Shown: positions 23,906-32,541, counted from the stretch's first letter. The stretch: DNA of 33,822 nt from Blastococcus sp. (GCA_025465355.1 JAODNN010000035.1:1-33822); one strand, 5' to 3'. The notes: generated from the sequence alone by a model not told the origin. Translations and numbers: made by a program.

Positions 23906-24884
23906 GGGTGTCCTCCAGTCGCGGGGCCGGGGCGGATGTGGAATGGGCGGCGACGTGCGCGGCGACCTCGGCCACGGTCGGCATGGCGGTGGAGCACTCG
24001 AGACGCGAGGCGACGATGGCGCCCGCGGCGTTGGCGTTCCTGAGCAGCTCGTCGAGCGGCAGGCCGGTGAGCAGGCCGTGCACGAGCGAGCCGCCGAAGG
24101 CGTCACCGGCGCCGAGGCCGTTGACCACCTCCACCGGCGTGGGCGGCACCACCACGCGTTCGGTCCTCGTCTTGCCGAGGACGCCCTTGGGGCCCTGCTT
24201 GACGATCGCGAGCTCGACACCGGCGTCGAGGAGCGCGTCGGCGGCCCGGTCGGGGTCTGTCTCCCCGACCGCGACCGCGCACTCCTCCCGGTTGCCGACG
24301 GCCACCGTCACGTGGGGGAGGGCCGCGCGCACGTGGGCCGAGGCCTCCTCGGGGGAGGCCCAGAACATCGGCCGGTAGTCGAGGTCCAGCACCGTGTGCC
24401 GGCGTCGCTCGCGGGCCTGCCATGCGGCGTGGTGGGCCGATCGGCTCGGCTCCTCCGACAGCCCGGTCACGGTCGCCCAGAACAGGTCCGCGGCACGGAT
24501 GGCCCCGAGGTCGAGGTCTTCGCGGTGCACCTGCAGATCGGGCGCCGTGGGGCGGCGGTAGAAGTACAGCGGGAAGTCGTCGGGCGGGAAGATCTCGCAG
24601 AAGGTCACCGGTGTCGGGTGCTGCGGGTCCACCACGACGTGCGAGTCGTCGACGCCCAGATCGCGCATCGCCCGGCGCACGAAGCGGCCGAACGGGTCAT
24701 CCCCGACGCCGGTGACCAACGCGGGGGAGTGCCCGAGCCGGGCGGCGGCGACGGCGACGTTCGCCGCACTGCCGCCGAGGAACTTGCCGAAGGTCTCGAC
24801 GTCCTCGAGGCCGACCCCTACCTGGAGGGGATAGATGTCGACGCCGCTGCGGCCCATCACCACCACGTCCGGGGTGTTCTGCAC
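23898..24884 (-). CDS. iolC: 5-dehydro-2-deoxygluconokinase
   Basis: I take GTG 24884 as start because GGAGAA lies at proper distance (328 residues); an ATG at 24935 is possible but has no ribosome site. It is a PfkB-family kinase. VVVMGRSGVDIYP opens the fold, FLGGSAANVAVAAARLG is PfkB signature 1, and VVNGLGAGDAFGGSLVHGLL is signature 2 with the catalytic Asp and anion-hole GAGD. FPLYFYRRPTAPD and DLDYRPMFW are IolC-like. It phosphorylates 5-dehydro-2-deoxygluconate. It is the first gene of the operon and is preceded by the shared regulatory element at 24954-24991. Its stop overlaps the next gene. Confidence 0.94.
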   Translation of the reverse strand: MQNTPDVVVMGRSGVDIYPLQVGVGLEDVETFGKFLGGSAANVAVAAARLGHSPALVTGVGDDPFGRFVRRAMRDLGVDDSHVVVDPQHPTPVTFCEIFPPDDFPLYFYRRPTAPDLQVHREDLDLGAIRAADLFWATVTGLSEEPSRSAHHAAWQARERRRHTVLDLDYRPMFWASPEEASAHVRAALPHVTVAVGNREECAVAVGETDPDRAADALLDAGVELAIVKQGPKGVLGKTRTERVVVPPTPVEVVNGLGAGDAFGGSLVHGLLTGLPLDELLRNANAAGAIVASRLECSTAMPTVAEVAAHVAAHSTSAPAPRLEDTRV

Positions 24885-24953
24885 GGGGTTCTCCGTCCTG
24901 CGGTTCGTCTTGCGGACGTCCCGACTGTGGCTCATCGCACAGTGCGTCGTCAA

Positions 24954-24991
24954 GACTTTGTCAGGACATATTGGCAAACAGACAAGATGTC
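24954..24991. promoter_or_regulatory. Candidate IolR operators between iolC and iolR
   Basis: Bases 24954-24969 read, on the minus strand, ATGTCCTGACAAAGTC. This matches ATGTCCTGACATAGTC at 25866-25881 in 15 of 16 positions. Its core is the inverted repeat TGTC-AG-GACA. A second inverted repeat, GACA-AGA-TGTC, follows at 24981-24991. GntR/HutC-type regulators commonly bind short dyads of this sort, and the region lies between the regulator and the first operon gene. Binding by the adjacent regulator is inferred. Confidence 0.6.
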
Positions 24992-25093
24992 ATCGGATGC
25001 CTCGATGAGGTGACGCCCCGGTGGTACGACGGGTGCGATCATTTCGCTGTAGGCGCTGGACCCGTGGAGCGTCGGCGTCCTGAGGAGGACCTG

Positions 25094-25831
25094 GTGGCCA
25101 CCGTGCCGACCTTCGAGATCGACCGATCCAGCCCCACCCCGCTGTATTTTCAGCTCGCGCAGTCGATCGAGGGTGCCATCACGAACGGCAGCCTGCCGAC
25201 GGGCTCGAAGCTGGAGAACGAGGTCCTCCTGGCTCAGCGGTGCGGCCTCTCCAGGCCCACCGTCCGGCAGGCCGTCCAAGCGCTCGTCGACAAGGGCCTG
25301 CTGGTGCGCAAGCGGGGCGTCGGCACCCAGGTCCTCCAGCCGCACGTGCGCCGGTCGGTGGAGCTCACCAGCCTCTATGACGACCTCACCCGTGGCGGCG
25401 AGGAGCCGACGACCAAGGTGCTCTCCCTGGAGCGGATCCCGGCTCCGGCTGACGTTGCTGCCGAACTGGATCTCGCCGCAGGCGACGAGGTCGTAGCGCT
25501 GCTGCGACTGCGCCTCGCCCGGGGCGAGCCGCTGGCATTGATGACCAACTACCTGCCGGGACGATTCGACCCGTCCGTGGAGCAGCTGGCCGAGCGCGGC
25601 CTCTACCAGTACTTGCGAAGCCGCGGCGTGCACCTCCGGGTCGCGCACCAGCGCATCGGGGCGCGGCTCGCGCGCGCCGACGAGGCCAGGCTCCTGGAGG
25701 AGTCACCGCGGTCCGCCCTGTTGACGATGCAGCGCACCGCTTTCGACGACAAGGGGGCTGCCGTCGAGCACGGTCGGCACGCGTACCGGGCGTCGCGCTA
25801 CGACTTCGAGACCACCCTCGTGGGGCGCTGA
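25094..25831 (+). CDS. iolR: GntR/HutC-family regulator of the inositol operon
   Basis: GTG 25094 has GAGGAGG at about 25083-25089; the protein has 245 residues. Residues 10-75 are a GntR winged HTH (PLYFQLAQSIEGAITNGSLPTGSKLENEVLLAQRCGLSRPTVRQAVQALVDKGLLVRKRGVGT in overlapping pieces). A UTRA effector domain occupies about 95-240 (LERIPAPADVAAEL, YLPGRFD, HQRIGARLA, EHGRHAYRASRYDFE). In C. glutamicum a GntR-type IolR represses the iol genes from the equivalent position. Here it is divergent from iolC, with 209 bp and two dyads between. The effector is likely an inositol catabolite but cannot be read from the sequence. Confidence 0.88.
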   Translation: MATVPTFEIDRSSPTPLYFQLAQSIEGAITNGSLPTGSKLENEVLLAQRCGLSRPTVRQAVQALVDKGLLVRKRGVGTQVLQPHVRRSVELTSLYDDLTRGGEEPTTKVLSLERIPAPADVAAELDLAAGDEVVALLRLRLARGEPLALMTNYLPGRFDPSVEQLAERGLYQYLRSRGVHLRVAHQRIGARLARADEARLLEESPRSALLTMQRTAFDDKGAAVEHGRHAYRASRYDFETTLVGR

Positions 25832-25851
25832 ACAGGGCGCCGAGATCTCTC

Positions 25852-25881
25852 TCGACAAAGTCCTAATGTCCTGACATAGTC
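25852..25881 (+). promoter_or_regulatory. Promoter with embedded IolR-like operator
   Basis: TCGACA (25852-25857) and CATAGT (25875-25880), 17 bp apart, form a good -35/-10 pair for the tautomerase gene. The spacer and -10 carry ATGTCCTGACATAGTC (25866-25881), 15/16 identical to the element before iolC. A repressor bound there would block the polymerase. Confidence 0.55.
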
Positions 25882-25934
25882 CCTCGGCATGTGGCCGGCG
25901 TCACGCCGGCCGAAGCTCCGTCGAGGGAGTTCCC

Positions 25935-26327
25935 GTGCCGCTGGTCCGCATCGACGTCGTCGAAGGACGACGGACCCGTGAGGAACTGCGCCTCCTGGCC
26001 GACACGGTCCAGGACGCGATGCTGGAGGTCTTCGCGGCACCACCGCGGGACCGCTACCAGGTGGTTACCGAGCACCGCCCCGGTCAGCTGATCTGCGAGG
26101 ACACCGGCCTCGGACTCGAGCGCACCGACGACCTCGTGGTCCTGCAGGTCTTCCAGCAGGGTCGCTCCGAGCAGCAGAAGCGGGCCCTCTACGCCGAGCT
26201 GGCCGCCCGGCTGGACAAGGCCACCGGCCTGGCACTCGCGGACCTCATCGTGTCGGTCGTCGGTAACACCCGCGAGGACTGGTCCTTCGGGCTGGGCCGG
26301 GCCCAGTTTCTCGAGGGCGATCTGTAG
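25935..26327 (+). CDS. 4-OT-fold tautomerase family protein
   Basis: The frame starts with GTG 25935, preceded by GAGGGAG, and encodes 130 residues. After removal of fMet the N-terminus is Pro (PLVRIDVVEG), the general base of the tautomerase superfamily. Two beta-alpha-beta-like halves follow (TREELRLLADTVQDAMLEVF ... LVVLQVFQQGRSEQQKRALYAELAARL), and the C-terminus has TREDWSFGLGRAQFLEG, typical of the Tautomerase_2 group. These enzymes move protons in keto-enol substrates. It lies 103 bp after the GntR gene on the same strand, but with its own promoter and operator. A role on a keto intermediate of inositol breakdown is my inference. Confidence 0.85.
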   Translation: MPLVRIDVVEGRRTREELRLLADTVQDAMLEVFAAPPRDRYQVVTEHRPGQLICEDTGLGLERTDDLVVLQVFQQGRSEQQKRALYAELAARLDKATGLALADLIVSVVGNTREDWSFGLGRAQFLEGDL

Positions 26328-26417
26328 ACCCTGCGCGTCCCCGCATTCGCAACCCGGAGGTGCGACATGCCCGAACCACACGGAGCCGGCGACGATCCGC
26401 CGCGTGGGTGGCCGTCC

Positions 26418-27725
26418 TCACGGCACGTCGCGGGTCCCGGGGGAACTGCCCGGGCGGCCCTCGACCGGCCTGCCCGGCTGGCGCAGGCGCCGCGCGGTCT
26501 GGACGGCGACCTGCCGACTCCGAAAGGCGTGCCCCCGCGGCTCAGGCGTCCCTTCCGAGGCGGGGGCGCCGAGCTCGTCGAGAAAGCGGTCCACCGCCGT
26601 CAGCAGCGCGGAGTTCAGTTCCCACAGGCCGGTGCTGCTCCGGGGATCGCCGATCAGGACGTCCTGGACCAGGGAGCGACCGCTGCGCAGGGCTTTGAGC
26701 GATCCAGCGAGCCTGATCCCATCGGGATCGCCGGGGTCGGTTCCCCCGCTGGCAAGCTGGTCCCCGAACGCCCGGACGAGCGTGCCCATGCGCTCGAGCA
26801 GGCTCGCGGTCGTGCGTCGGATGGTGTCGGCGTAGCCGGCGTCCTCGCGCACCCCTGTCTGCTCGTGCGTGGCGTCGTCGATAGCACGAAACAGCGTCCG
26901 CAGCGTGACCGAGACGTGCTCGAGGGCGTCCAGCCCGGCGCGCATCCTGGCGCTGATCGGCGCGGCCCGCAACGCCCGGACGTTGAGCCGGCGGCTCTCC
27001 TCGGCATGGGCCAGGGCGCGGTCCACGCGGGGCGCGTGCCGGTTGAGCCGACGGGCGTCCTCCAGCCAACGGGTCGACTGCTCGGCGGTCACCGTTCCGG
27101 CGGCGAGCAGGGCCGCGGCTTCTCCCAGCAGGGCCGCGATCTCCTCAGCGAACCTACGGACCGCCTGCGCCGCGTGGCGGGTCTGTACCGCCGGCGGGAA
27201 CGCGACGTTGACGAGGATGCCCACCGCGGCACCGATGAGCGTTTCTGCGATGCGCCCGGCACCGACGGACTCCGCTCCGGACGCGCCGACGCCGAGCACC
27301 AGCATGGCGCTGATCGGCACCTCCACCAGGTGCGGACCCAGTCGCAGCAGCTGACCGACGAGGATGGAGACCGCCACCAGCGCGCCGAGGCTCCACCACG
27401 TCAGGCCGACGGCGCCGGTGAGCAGCACCGCCAGAGCCACCCCGCACACCACGCTCGCGACCCGCTGCACGCCGTTGACCAGCGTGCTCGTCAAGGTGGC
27501 CTGCACGACGAGGAGTGCGGTGAGTGCCGCGATGAGCGGCGGCGGCGTGTGCAGGCCGACGAGCTCAGCCGTCAGGAAGGCGGCCACTGTCGCACCGGTC
27601 ATCCGCAGCGCGCGGAACAGGGCGGACCGGCCGCGCGTGCGCACCGCACGGGAGAAATCCCCGGTGCGAGCGCGGACGCCCCGCGCCGGTGCCCGCCACA
27701 CGCTCACCTCGTCATCGTGCGGCAT
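26418..27725 (-). CDS. FUSC/aromatic acid exporter-type membrane protein
   Basis: Started at ATG 27725 the protein has 435 residues; GTG 27707 is an alternative, and neither has an ideal ribosome site. About six hydrophobic segments lie in residues 35-170 (ALRMTGATVAAFLTAELVG, PPLIAALTALLVVQATLTSTL, VASVVCGVALAVLLTGAVGLTWWSLGALVAVSILVG, ISAMLVLGVGA, IGAAVGILVNVAFPP). A long soluble helical domain follows (Ala/Arg/Glu-rich, about 180-400). This is the half-size FUSC/ArAE architecture, proposed to export aromatic or other organic acids. It converges with the tautomerase gene. No tie to inositol is visible beyond location. Confidence 0.8.
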   Translation of the reverse strand: MPHDDEVSVWRAPARGVRARTGDFSRAVRTRGRSALFRALRMTGATVAAFLTAELVGLHTPPPLIAALTALLVVQATLTSTLVNGVQRVASVVCGVALAVLLTGAVGLTWWSLGALVAVSILVGQLLRLGPHLVEVPISAMLVLGVGASGAESVGAGRIAETLIGAAVGILVNVAFPPAVQTRHAAQAVRRFAEEIAALLGEAAALLAAGTVTAEQSTRWLEDARRLNRHAPRVDRALAHAEESRRLNVRALRAAPISARMRAGLDALEHVSVTLRTLFRAIDDATHEQTGVREDAGYADTIRRTTASLLERMGTLVRAFGDQLASGGTDPGDPDGIRLAGSLKALRSGRSLVQDVLIGDPRSSTGLWELNSALLTAVDRFLDELGAPASEGTPEPRGHAFRSRQVAVQTARRLRQPGRPVEGRPGSSPGTRDVP

Positions 27726-27995
27726 GCGGCCGGTCGACGTCCTGCGCCCCGCCGGTCGTCCTCCCGCCACGGGCGTGGCCGGACGCGGGGGCCGCCGGCC
27801 GTCGTTGCCGGTCTCCCGACCTCCTCCCCGGAGCGCGCGCCGTGACCGCGCGGTACGTCCCTGCATCCCAACCAGAGGCCCCGTGACACGGGGACCTGAC
27901 CCACGTCCCGTCGGCAGAGTTGCGGGACATCTCTGTGCCAGATCACCCTTTGTCCGACCGGGCCGGAACGGCCCGCTTCCGAGAAGAGGCGCCGA
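27726..27995. promoter_or_regulatory. Divergent region before the sugar porter
   Basis: This gap must carry the promoters of the FUSC gene and the transporter. A loose match to the iol element, TTGCGGGACAT (27920-27930, 8 of 11 to TGTCAGGACAT), is the only hint of common control. The transporter Shine-Dalgarno is AGAAGAGG. Confidence 0.3.
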
Positions 27996-29465
27996 ATGTC
28001 GGCGATCCATTCCTCCCACAGCTCCGGCGGCGGCGCCGCCGGGATCAAGCGCTCATCCGCGCACAACAGGTTCCTGATCAAGCTCACCGTGATCTCCACG
28101 CTCGGCGGGCTGCTGTTCGGCTACGACACCGGGGTCATCTCCGGCGCGCTGCTGTACATGAAGACCGACCTGCACCTCACCACGTTCACCGAGGCGGTAG
28201 TGGTCAGTTCGCTGCTCTTCCCCGGCGCTGCCGGTGGGGCGCTCCTCGGGGGCAAGCTTGCTGACAAGCTCGGCCGCAAGGGCAGCCTGCTCGTCTGCGC
28301 GGGCCTCTTCTTTTTCGGAGCGCTGATCTGCGCTACGGCCCCGAATGTGGAGATCATGGTCGTGGGGCGGATCCTGCTCGGCTTCGGCGTGGGCGCGGCC
28401 GCGGCCACCTGCCCGCTCTACCTCGCCGAGATGGCCCCGGCCGACCGGCGGGGCCGCATGGTGACGATCAACGAGCTCATGATCGTGACCGGGCAGTTCC
28501 TCGCCTTCGCCATCAACGCCCTGCTGAACGCCCTGATCAAGGATCCGCACGTCTGGCGCTGGATGCTCTCCGTCGCCCTCGTGCCGGCGATCGCCCTGTT
28601 CGTGGGGATGTTCTTCCTGCCGGACTCGCCCCGCTGGTACGCCGTCCGCGGGCGGCTGGACGACACCCGGCGCGTCCTCGGCCTCAGCCGTGAGCCGGCC
28701 GAGGCCGCCGAGGAGTTCAACGTCATCGTCCAGCACGCGAAGCGGGACGTCTCCGAGGACACCGGCGCGGCAATGCGCGACCTGCGGGCGTTCCCCTGGA
28801 TGCGCCGCATCCTCTGGATCGGCTGCGGTCTGGCCGCCGTGCAGCAGGCCACCGGGATCAACACGGTGAACTACTACGCGCCGACCATCCTGGAGTCGAC
28901 CGGACTCGGGACCAGCGCGGCGCTGGTGCTCACCATCACCGTCGGGATCGTCGCCATCATCGGGACCATCCTGGGCATCGTCCTCATCGGGCGGATCAAC
29001 CGCCGGCCGCTGCTGCTCACCGGGTTCACCGGGGTGGCGACCGGGCACGCGGTGCTCGCGCTGTCCTTCCTGCTGCCCGAGTCCGCCTTCCGCAGCTACC
29101 TCATCCTCGCCGCGATGCTGATCGTCGTCTTCTTCGTCCAGACGTTCATCGGCACGCTCGTCTGGCTGCTGCTGTCGGAGATCTTCCCGATGACGATCCG
29201 GGGCTTCGCGATGGGTATCGCGGTGTTCGTGCTGTGGACGGTCAATGCGGCCATCTCGTTCGCGTTCCCGCCCGTCGTCGCCGCGCTCGGGGCGAGTCTC
29301 ACCTTCGGCCTGTTCGCGGCCATCAACGTCGGGTCGCTCGCTTTCGTGAAGAAGTTCGCCCCGGAGACCCGTGGGCGGTCGCTCGAGGAGCTCGAGGACG
29401 ACTTCCGGACACACGATCCGAAGAACTTCGTTCACGAGGCCCCGGTCGGCGTCCACGGCGGCTGA
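27996..29465 (+). CDS. MFS sugar porter, probable inositol importer
   Basis: This 489-residue protein has twelve predicted membrane helices and the sugar porter marks. GGLLFGYDTGVISGAL lies in helix 1, LADKLGRKG between helices 2 and 3, GFGVGAAAATCPLYLAEMAPADRRGR around helix 4, and PDSPRWYAVRGR after helix 6. QQATGINTVNYYAPTI is in helix 7, and FAPETRGRSLEELE ends the transporter. The QQxTGIN motif and the GYDTGVISGAL context are shared with inositol/proton symporters such as IolT. Placement beside the iol operon supports myo-inositol uptake, though xylose, glucose or another sugar cannot be excluded by sequence. It has its own promoter region. Confidence 0.88.
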   Translation: MSAIHSSHSSGGGAAGIKRSSAHNRFLIKLTVISTLGGLLFGYDTGVISGALLYMKTDLHLTTFTEAVVVSSLLFPGAAGGALLGGKLADKLGRKGSLLVCAGLFFFGALICATAPNVEIMVVGRILLGFGVGAAAATCPLYLAEMAPADRRGRMVTINELMIVTGQFLAFAINALLNALIKDPHVWRWMLSVALVPAIALFVGMFFLPDSPRWYAVRGRLDDTRRVLGLSREPAEAAEEFNVIVQHAKRDVSEDTGAAMRDLRAFPWMRRILWIGCGLAAVQQATGINTVNYYAPTILESTGLGTSAALVLTITVGIVAIIGTILGIVLIGRINRRPLLLTGFTGVATGHAVLALSFLLPESAFRSYLILAAMLIVVFFVQTFIGTLVWLLLSEIFPMTIRGFAMGIAVFVLWTVNAAISFAFPPVVAALGASLTFGLFAAINVGSLAFVKKFAPETRGRSLEELEDDFRTHDPKNFVHEAPVGVHGG

Positions 29466-29486
29466 TCCCGGTCCTGCGGCTTCGCT

Positions 29487-29515
29487 CGCCACCCCGGATC
29501 CGGTCCGGGGTGGCG
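29487..29515 (+). terminator. Hairpin terminator after the sugar porter
   Basis: CGCCACCCCGGA pairs perfectly with TCCGGGGTGGCG (12 bp) around a 5-nt loop, 21 bp after the stop codon. It also lies in the convergent gap with the next minus-strand gene. Confidence 0.75.
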
Positions 29516-29551
29516 GGCGGTCCGCCGCCGCGCGGCCGCCTCGGATCCGAG

Positions 29552-29986
29552 TCAGATCAGGCGGGGCAGCGGACGCACGACGATCCGCTCCTCCACTGAC
29601 CGGCCGTCCAGGACCAGTCGAGCCCGCCACACCCCCGAGGAGCGCAGCGGGGTGATCGGGTCCCCCTCGACCAGCCGGCGGAAGACGTCTCTCGCCTCGT
29701 CGGCCGTGGCGTAGGCCTCCCAGCGCGGTATCCGCTGGAGCGGGCCGAGGGACTCGATGCGGTGGGGGTCGCGGGTGTCGTCCGGCGCAGGACCGGACTC
29801 CTCGGGGGGGAGGACGGACAGGCGCGGGCGGCCCAGCACGTACTTGCCGTTGGGGCGGACGCCCAGCCAGTCGTAGTTGCCGGTGGCCAGCTTGGCCCAC
29901 AACGCTTCTGGCTTTCGGCACTGTTCGAGGACCGCGTAGATCTGCTGGCCGAGCTCGATGTGCGCGTACGACCGATCGGGCGGCAT
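29552..29986 (-). CDS. Uncharacterised 144-residue protein
   Basis: The frame starts at ATG 29986 (MPPDRSYAHIELGQQIYAVLEQC). It has an N-terminal helix, a stretch rich in aromatic and basic residues (LWAKLATGNYDWLGVRPNGKYVLGRPRLSVL), an acidic/Pro linker, and a C-terminal half with WEAYATADEARDVFRRLVEGDPITPL followed by beta-like RARLVLDGRSVEERIVVRPL. No membrane segment, Cys pair or catalytic motif is evident, and I do not recognise the family. It is convergent with the sugar porter and follows the NmrA-like gene by 83 bp on the same strand. Codon positions look G/C-biased at third bases, so I take it as a real gene. Confidence 0.55.
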   Translation of the reverse strand: MPPDRSYAHIELGQQIYAVLEQCRKPEALWAKLATGNYDWLGVRPNGKYVLGRPRLSVLPPEESGPAPDDTRDPHRIESLGPLQRIPRWEAYATADEARDVFRRLVEGDPITPLRSSGVWRARLVLDGRSVEERIVVRPLPRLI

Positions 29987-30069
29987 GCCCGATCGTATGG
30001 CCGGCGACCTCCTGAGGCCGGACCGGGCTGGTCCGAGCTCGCGGCCCTGGCGCTGGCCTGGCCGAGGGG

Positions 30070-30972
30070 TCAGTCCAGGTAGAGGGCCCTCTGGGCGGCC
30101 ACGAACGCTTCGATCGACTGGGGCGGGATGCCTGTCAAGCGCTCGACGTCGTCGGTCGTGCGGTCGTAGCGGTTGTCCCGGTGCAGCCGGGCCATGGTGG
30201 CGACGTGCTGTGCGGTGTGCGGCGGAAGGCCCATCCTGGACAGCCCGGCCTGCCACCGGTCCAGCGGCACGTCCACATAGGACACTGGCCGATCCAGCGC
30301 ACGGGAGAAGGCGGCAGCCAGCTCCGTCATGGTGACCGAGTGCGGCCCGGTCAATTCGTAGACGTGCCCGATGTGGGGGGCCGGGTCGCGGAGCACGGTG
30401 GCGACGACCCGGGCTACGTCGTCCACGGCGACCGGCGAGGTGCGTCCGGTGCCGAACGGCAGCGCGATCGTGCCGTTTTCCCGTATCGACTGCGCTGCCA
30501 TCGTGGTGAACAGCGGAGTGTCGAGGAACACCGTCGGCCGGATGTGCACGACGGGGAGGCCGGACCAATTGAATACCTGCTCCGCCAGCCAGTGCAGCCG
30601 CTGCTGGTGCGACTCCTCGGTGCTGGTGGCGGTCATCTGCGACACCGTCATCTGCGACAGGTCGACCAGGACCTCCAGCTTTCCGTACTCCTTCGCAACG
30701 GAGGCCACCACGGTCGCCGCCAGCAGGTGGTCCGGGGATACGGCCATCGCGAAAAGCATCCGAGACACGCCCTGCAGCGCGGCCGCCACGGTTTCGGGCC
30801 GGGTCAGGTCCCCGATGACGACCTCCGCGCCGAGCCCTTTCACCTCAGCTGCACGCTCGTCCTCGTGACGGACCATGAATCGCACCGGCACACCCTGAGC
30901 ACTCACATGCTCGAAAACCGCACGGCCCACGCCGCGGGCACCCGGGATGAGAAAAAGGTTGTCGGCAGCCAT
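30070..30972 (-). CDS. NmrA-like NAD(P)-binding protein
   Basis: ATG 30972 has AAGGAGA at good distance; the protein has 300 residues. It opens with a Rossmann strand and Gly-rich loop (FLIPGARGVGRAVFEHV), then RFMVRHEDERA, which usually contacts NADP phosphate, and VVIGDLTRPETV. The catalytic Tyr-x3-Lys of classical SDRs is not in place (DLSQMTVSQMTATSTEESHQQRLHW), as expected for atypical SDRs of the NmrA/quinone-reductase-like group. HIRPTVFLD and SPVAVDDVARVV are group features. Members act as redox sensors, azoreductases or quinone reductases. It is upstream of the small unknown gene and downstream of two epoxide hydrolases, with 267 bp before it, so cotranscription with them is uncertain. 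Confidence 0.82.
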   Translation of the reverse strand: MAADNLFLIPGARGVGRAVFEHVSAQGVPVRFMVRHEDERAAEVKGLGAEVVIGDLTRPETVAAALQGVSRMLFAMAVSPDHLLAATVVASVAKEYGKLEVLVDLSQMTVSQMTATSTEESHQQRLHWLAEQVFNWSGLPVVHIRPTVFLDTPLFTTMAAQSIRENGTIALPFGTGRTSPVAVDDVARVVATVLRDPAPHIGHVYELTGPHSVTMTELAAAFSRALDRPVSYVDVPLDRWQAGLSRMGLPPHTAQHVATMARLHRDNRYDRTTDDVERLTGIPPQSIEAFVAAQRALYLD

Positions 30973-31239
30973 TCAGTGAATCTCCTTCGTAGCCGGGGGA
31001 TATCTCCTTGCGCTGTCGAAGCCTCTACCAAATCCGGGACGGTTCGTGTTGCAGCTGTTTCCGGACCGGCCGGTCGCCAGGTCCGAAGGCGAAGCCGGCT
31101 ATCGCGCGGAGCACGGCGAACGCGGCTACTCGGGCTCGGGCGGGGGAGGCAACAGCGGCGGCCAGGCGGCGGCCGGTGCAGGACCGGCCACGGTGGCGCT
31201 AGGGGACTCGGGGCCCCGCTGGCGGGACCGGCCGTGTGC

Positions 31240-32469
31240 TCAGCTGCGCGGCTCGGGGATCTGGGGTGCGCGCAGCGGTCGGAACGCGGCCCGCAGCTCC
31301 GCCGCGAACAGTTCCGGCTCCTCCCACGCCGCGAAGTGGCCGCCCCGCTCCGCCTCGTGGAAGTAGCTGAGGGTGGGATAGGACTTCTCCGCCCAGCTGC
31401 GCGGGGTCCGCCAGATCTCGCCGGGGAAGGCGGTGAAGCCGACCGGGACCGAGGGCGGCGGAAGTGGCTGGCTCTCCGCGGCAGGGGCGTCGGGTCCGTA
31501 GGCCTCCCAGTAGGACCGGGCGGCCGAGGCGCCCGTGCCGGTCAGCCAGTAGGTCGTGACGTTGTCGAGGACGTGGTCGCGGGTGAGGTTGCCCGAGGGC
31601 TGCCCGTCGGCGAAGGCGCCGGCGATCTTGTAGTACGCGTCGGTGTCGTGGTCGGTCATCCAGGCGGCCAGGGCGACGGGGGAATCCAGCAGGGCGTAGC
31701 CGATGGTCTGCGGCCGGGTGGCCTGCTCCACGAAGTAGCCGTTGCCGGTCGCTTGGAAGGTCTTGATCGCAGCGAGCGCCGCGCGTTCCTGCTCGGTGTC
31801 CACCGGCAGGGAGCCGGGGTCGTTCAGCGCGGGCACGAGCAGGTTGGTGTGGATGCCGAGCAGGCCCTCGGGTGCCTGGCGGCCCATTGCGTCGGTGACG
31901 CCGGCGCCGACATCGCCCCCTTGGGCGACGTACCGGTCGTAGCCGAGGCGGCGCATCAGCTCGGCCCAGGCGCGTGCGGTCCGGCCGAGGTCCCAGCCGA
32001 GCTCGGTCGGCTGGCCGGAGAAGCCGTAGCCGGGCAGGGACGGCAGCACCAGGTCGAAGGCGTCCTCGGCGCGGCCGCCGTGCGCGGTCGGGTCCGTCAG
32101 CGGGCCGATGGAGTCCAGCATCTCGATGACCGAGCCGGGCCAGCCGTGCGTCATGACCAGCGGCAGGGCATCCGGGTGCGGCGAGCGCACGTGGATGAAA
32201 TGGATGTCCACGCCGTCGATCTCCGTCACGAACTGCGGCAGCGCGTTCACCCGCGCCTCACTCCGGCGCAGGTCGTACTCGCTCGCCCAGTAGCGCCCGA
32301 GCTCCTGCATGGTCGCCAGCTGCACGCCCTGCGACCGGTCGTCGACGAGCTCCTTGCTCGGCCAGCGGGTCGCTTCGAGGCGGCGCCGCAGGTCCTCGAG
32401 CGCCTGCTCGGGGAACTCGGCGTGGAAGGGCCGGATGGCACTGCCGGTCTCTCGCTCGACGGTGGTCAT
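31240..32469 (-). CDS. Epoxide hydrolase (EHN type), copy 1
   Basis: This 409-residue alpha/beta-hydrolase starts at ATG 32469. The N-terminal EHN domain (about 1-105) includes RRRLEATRWPSKELVDDRSQGV and WASEYDLRRSEARVNALPQF, typical of microsomal-type epoxide hydrolases. The HGWPGS oxyanion motif is at 108-113, the nucleophile is Asp186 in QGGDVG, and the general-base His is His378 in GGHFAAWEEPE. The enzyme would open epoxides to diols through an aspartyl ester. Its neighbour at 32542-33771 is a close duplicate, 72 bp upstream on the same strand. The natural substrate cannot be deduced; bacterial homologues often act on xenobiotic or terpene epoxides. Confidence 0.93.
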   Translation of the reverse strand: MTTVERETGSAIRPFHAEFPEQALEDLRRRLEATRWPSKELVDDRSQGVQLATMQELGRYWASEYDLRRSEARVNALPQFVTEIDGVDIHFIHVRSPHPDALPLVMTHGWPGSVIEMLDSIGPLTDPTAHGGRAEDAFDLVLPSLPGYGFSGQPTELGWDLGRTARAWAELMRRLGYDRYVAQGGDVGAGVTDAMGRQAPEGLLGIHTNLLVPALNDPGSLPVDTEQERAALAAIKTFQATGNGYFVEQATRPQTIGYALLDSPVALAAWMTDHDTDAYYKIAGAFADGQPSGNLTRDHVLDNVTTYWLTGTGASAARSYWEAYGPDAPAAESQPLPPPSVPVGFTAFPGEIWRTPRSWAEKSYPTLSYFHEAERGGHFAAWEEPELFAAELRAAFRPLRAPQIPEPRS

Positions 32470-32541
32470 GTCTGGTTCCGCCCTTTCTGCCTGGCCCCGC
32501 GCGGGGGACGTCGCACTCCAGTCGGTATCGGAATCCGTTCC

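Noticed and set aside
26367-27845. A 492-codon open frame on the plus strand with a good ribosome site
   Set aside because: It is antisense to the FUSC protein, whose membrane helices are clear. Composition is Arg/Gly/Ala-rich without any family pattern.
31046-31366. Gly-rich small protein on the plus strand upstream of the NmrA-like gene
   Set aside because: No ribosome site. The Gly/Ser run is simple-sequence G/C DNA, and the frame ends antisense to the epoxide hydrolase.
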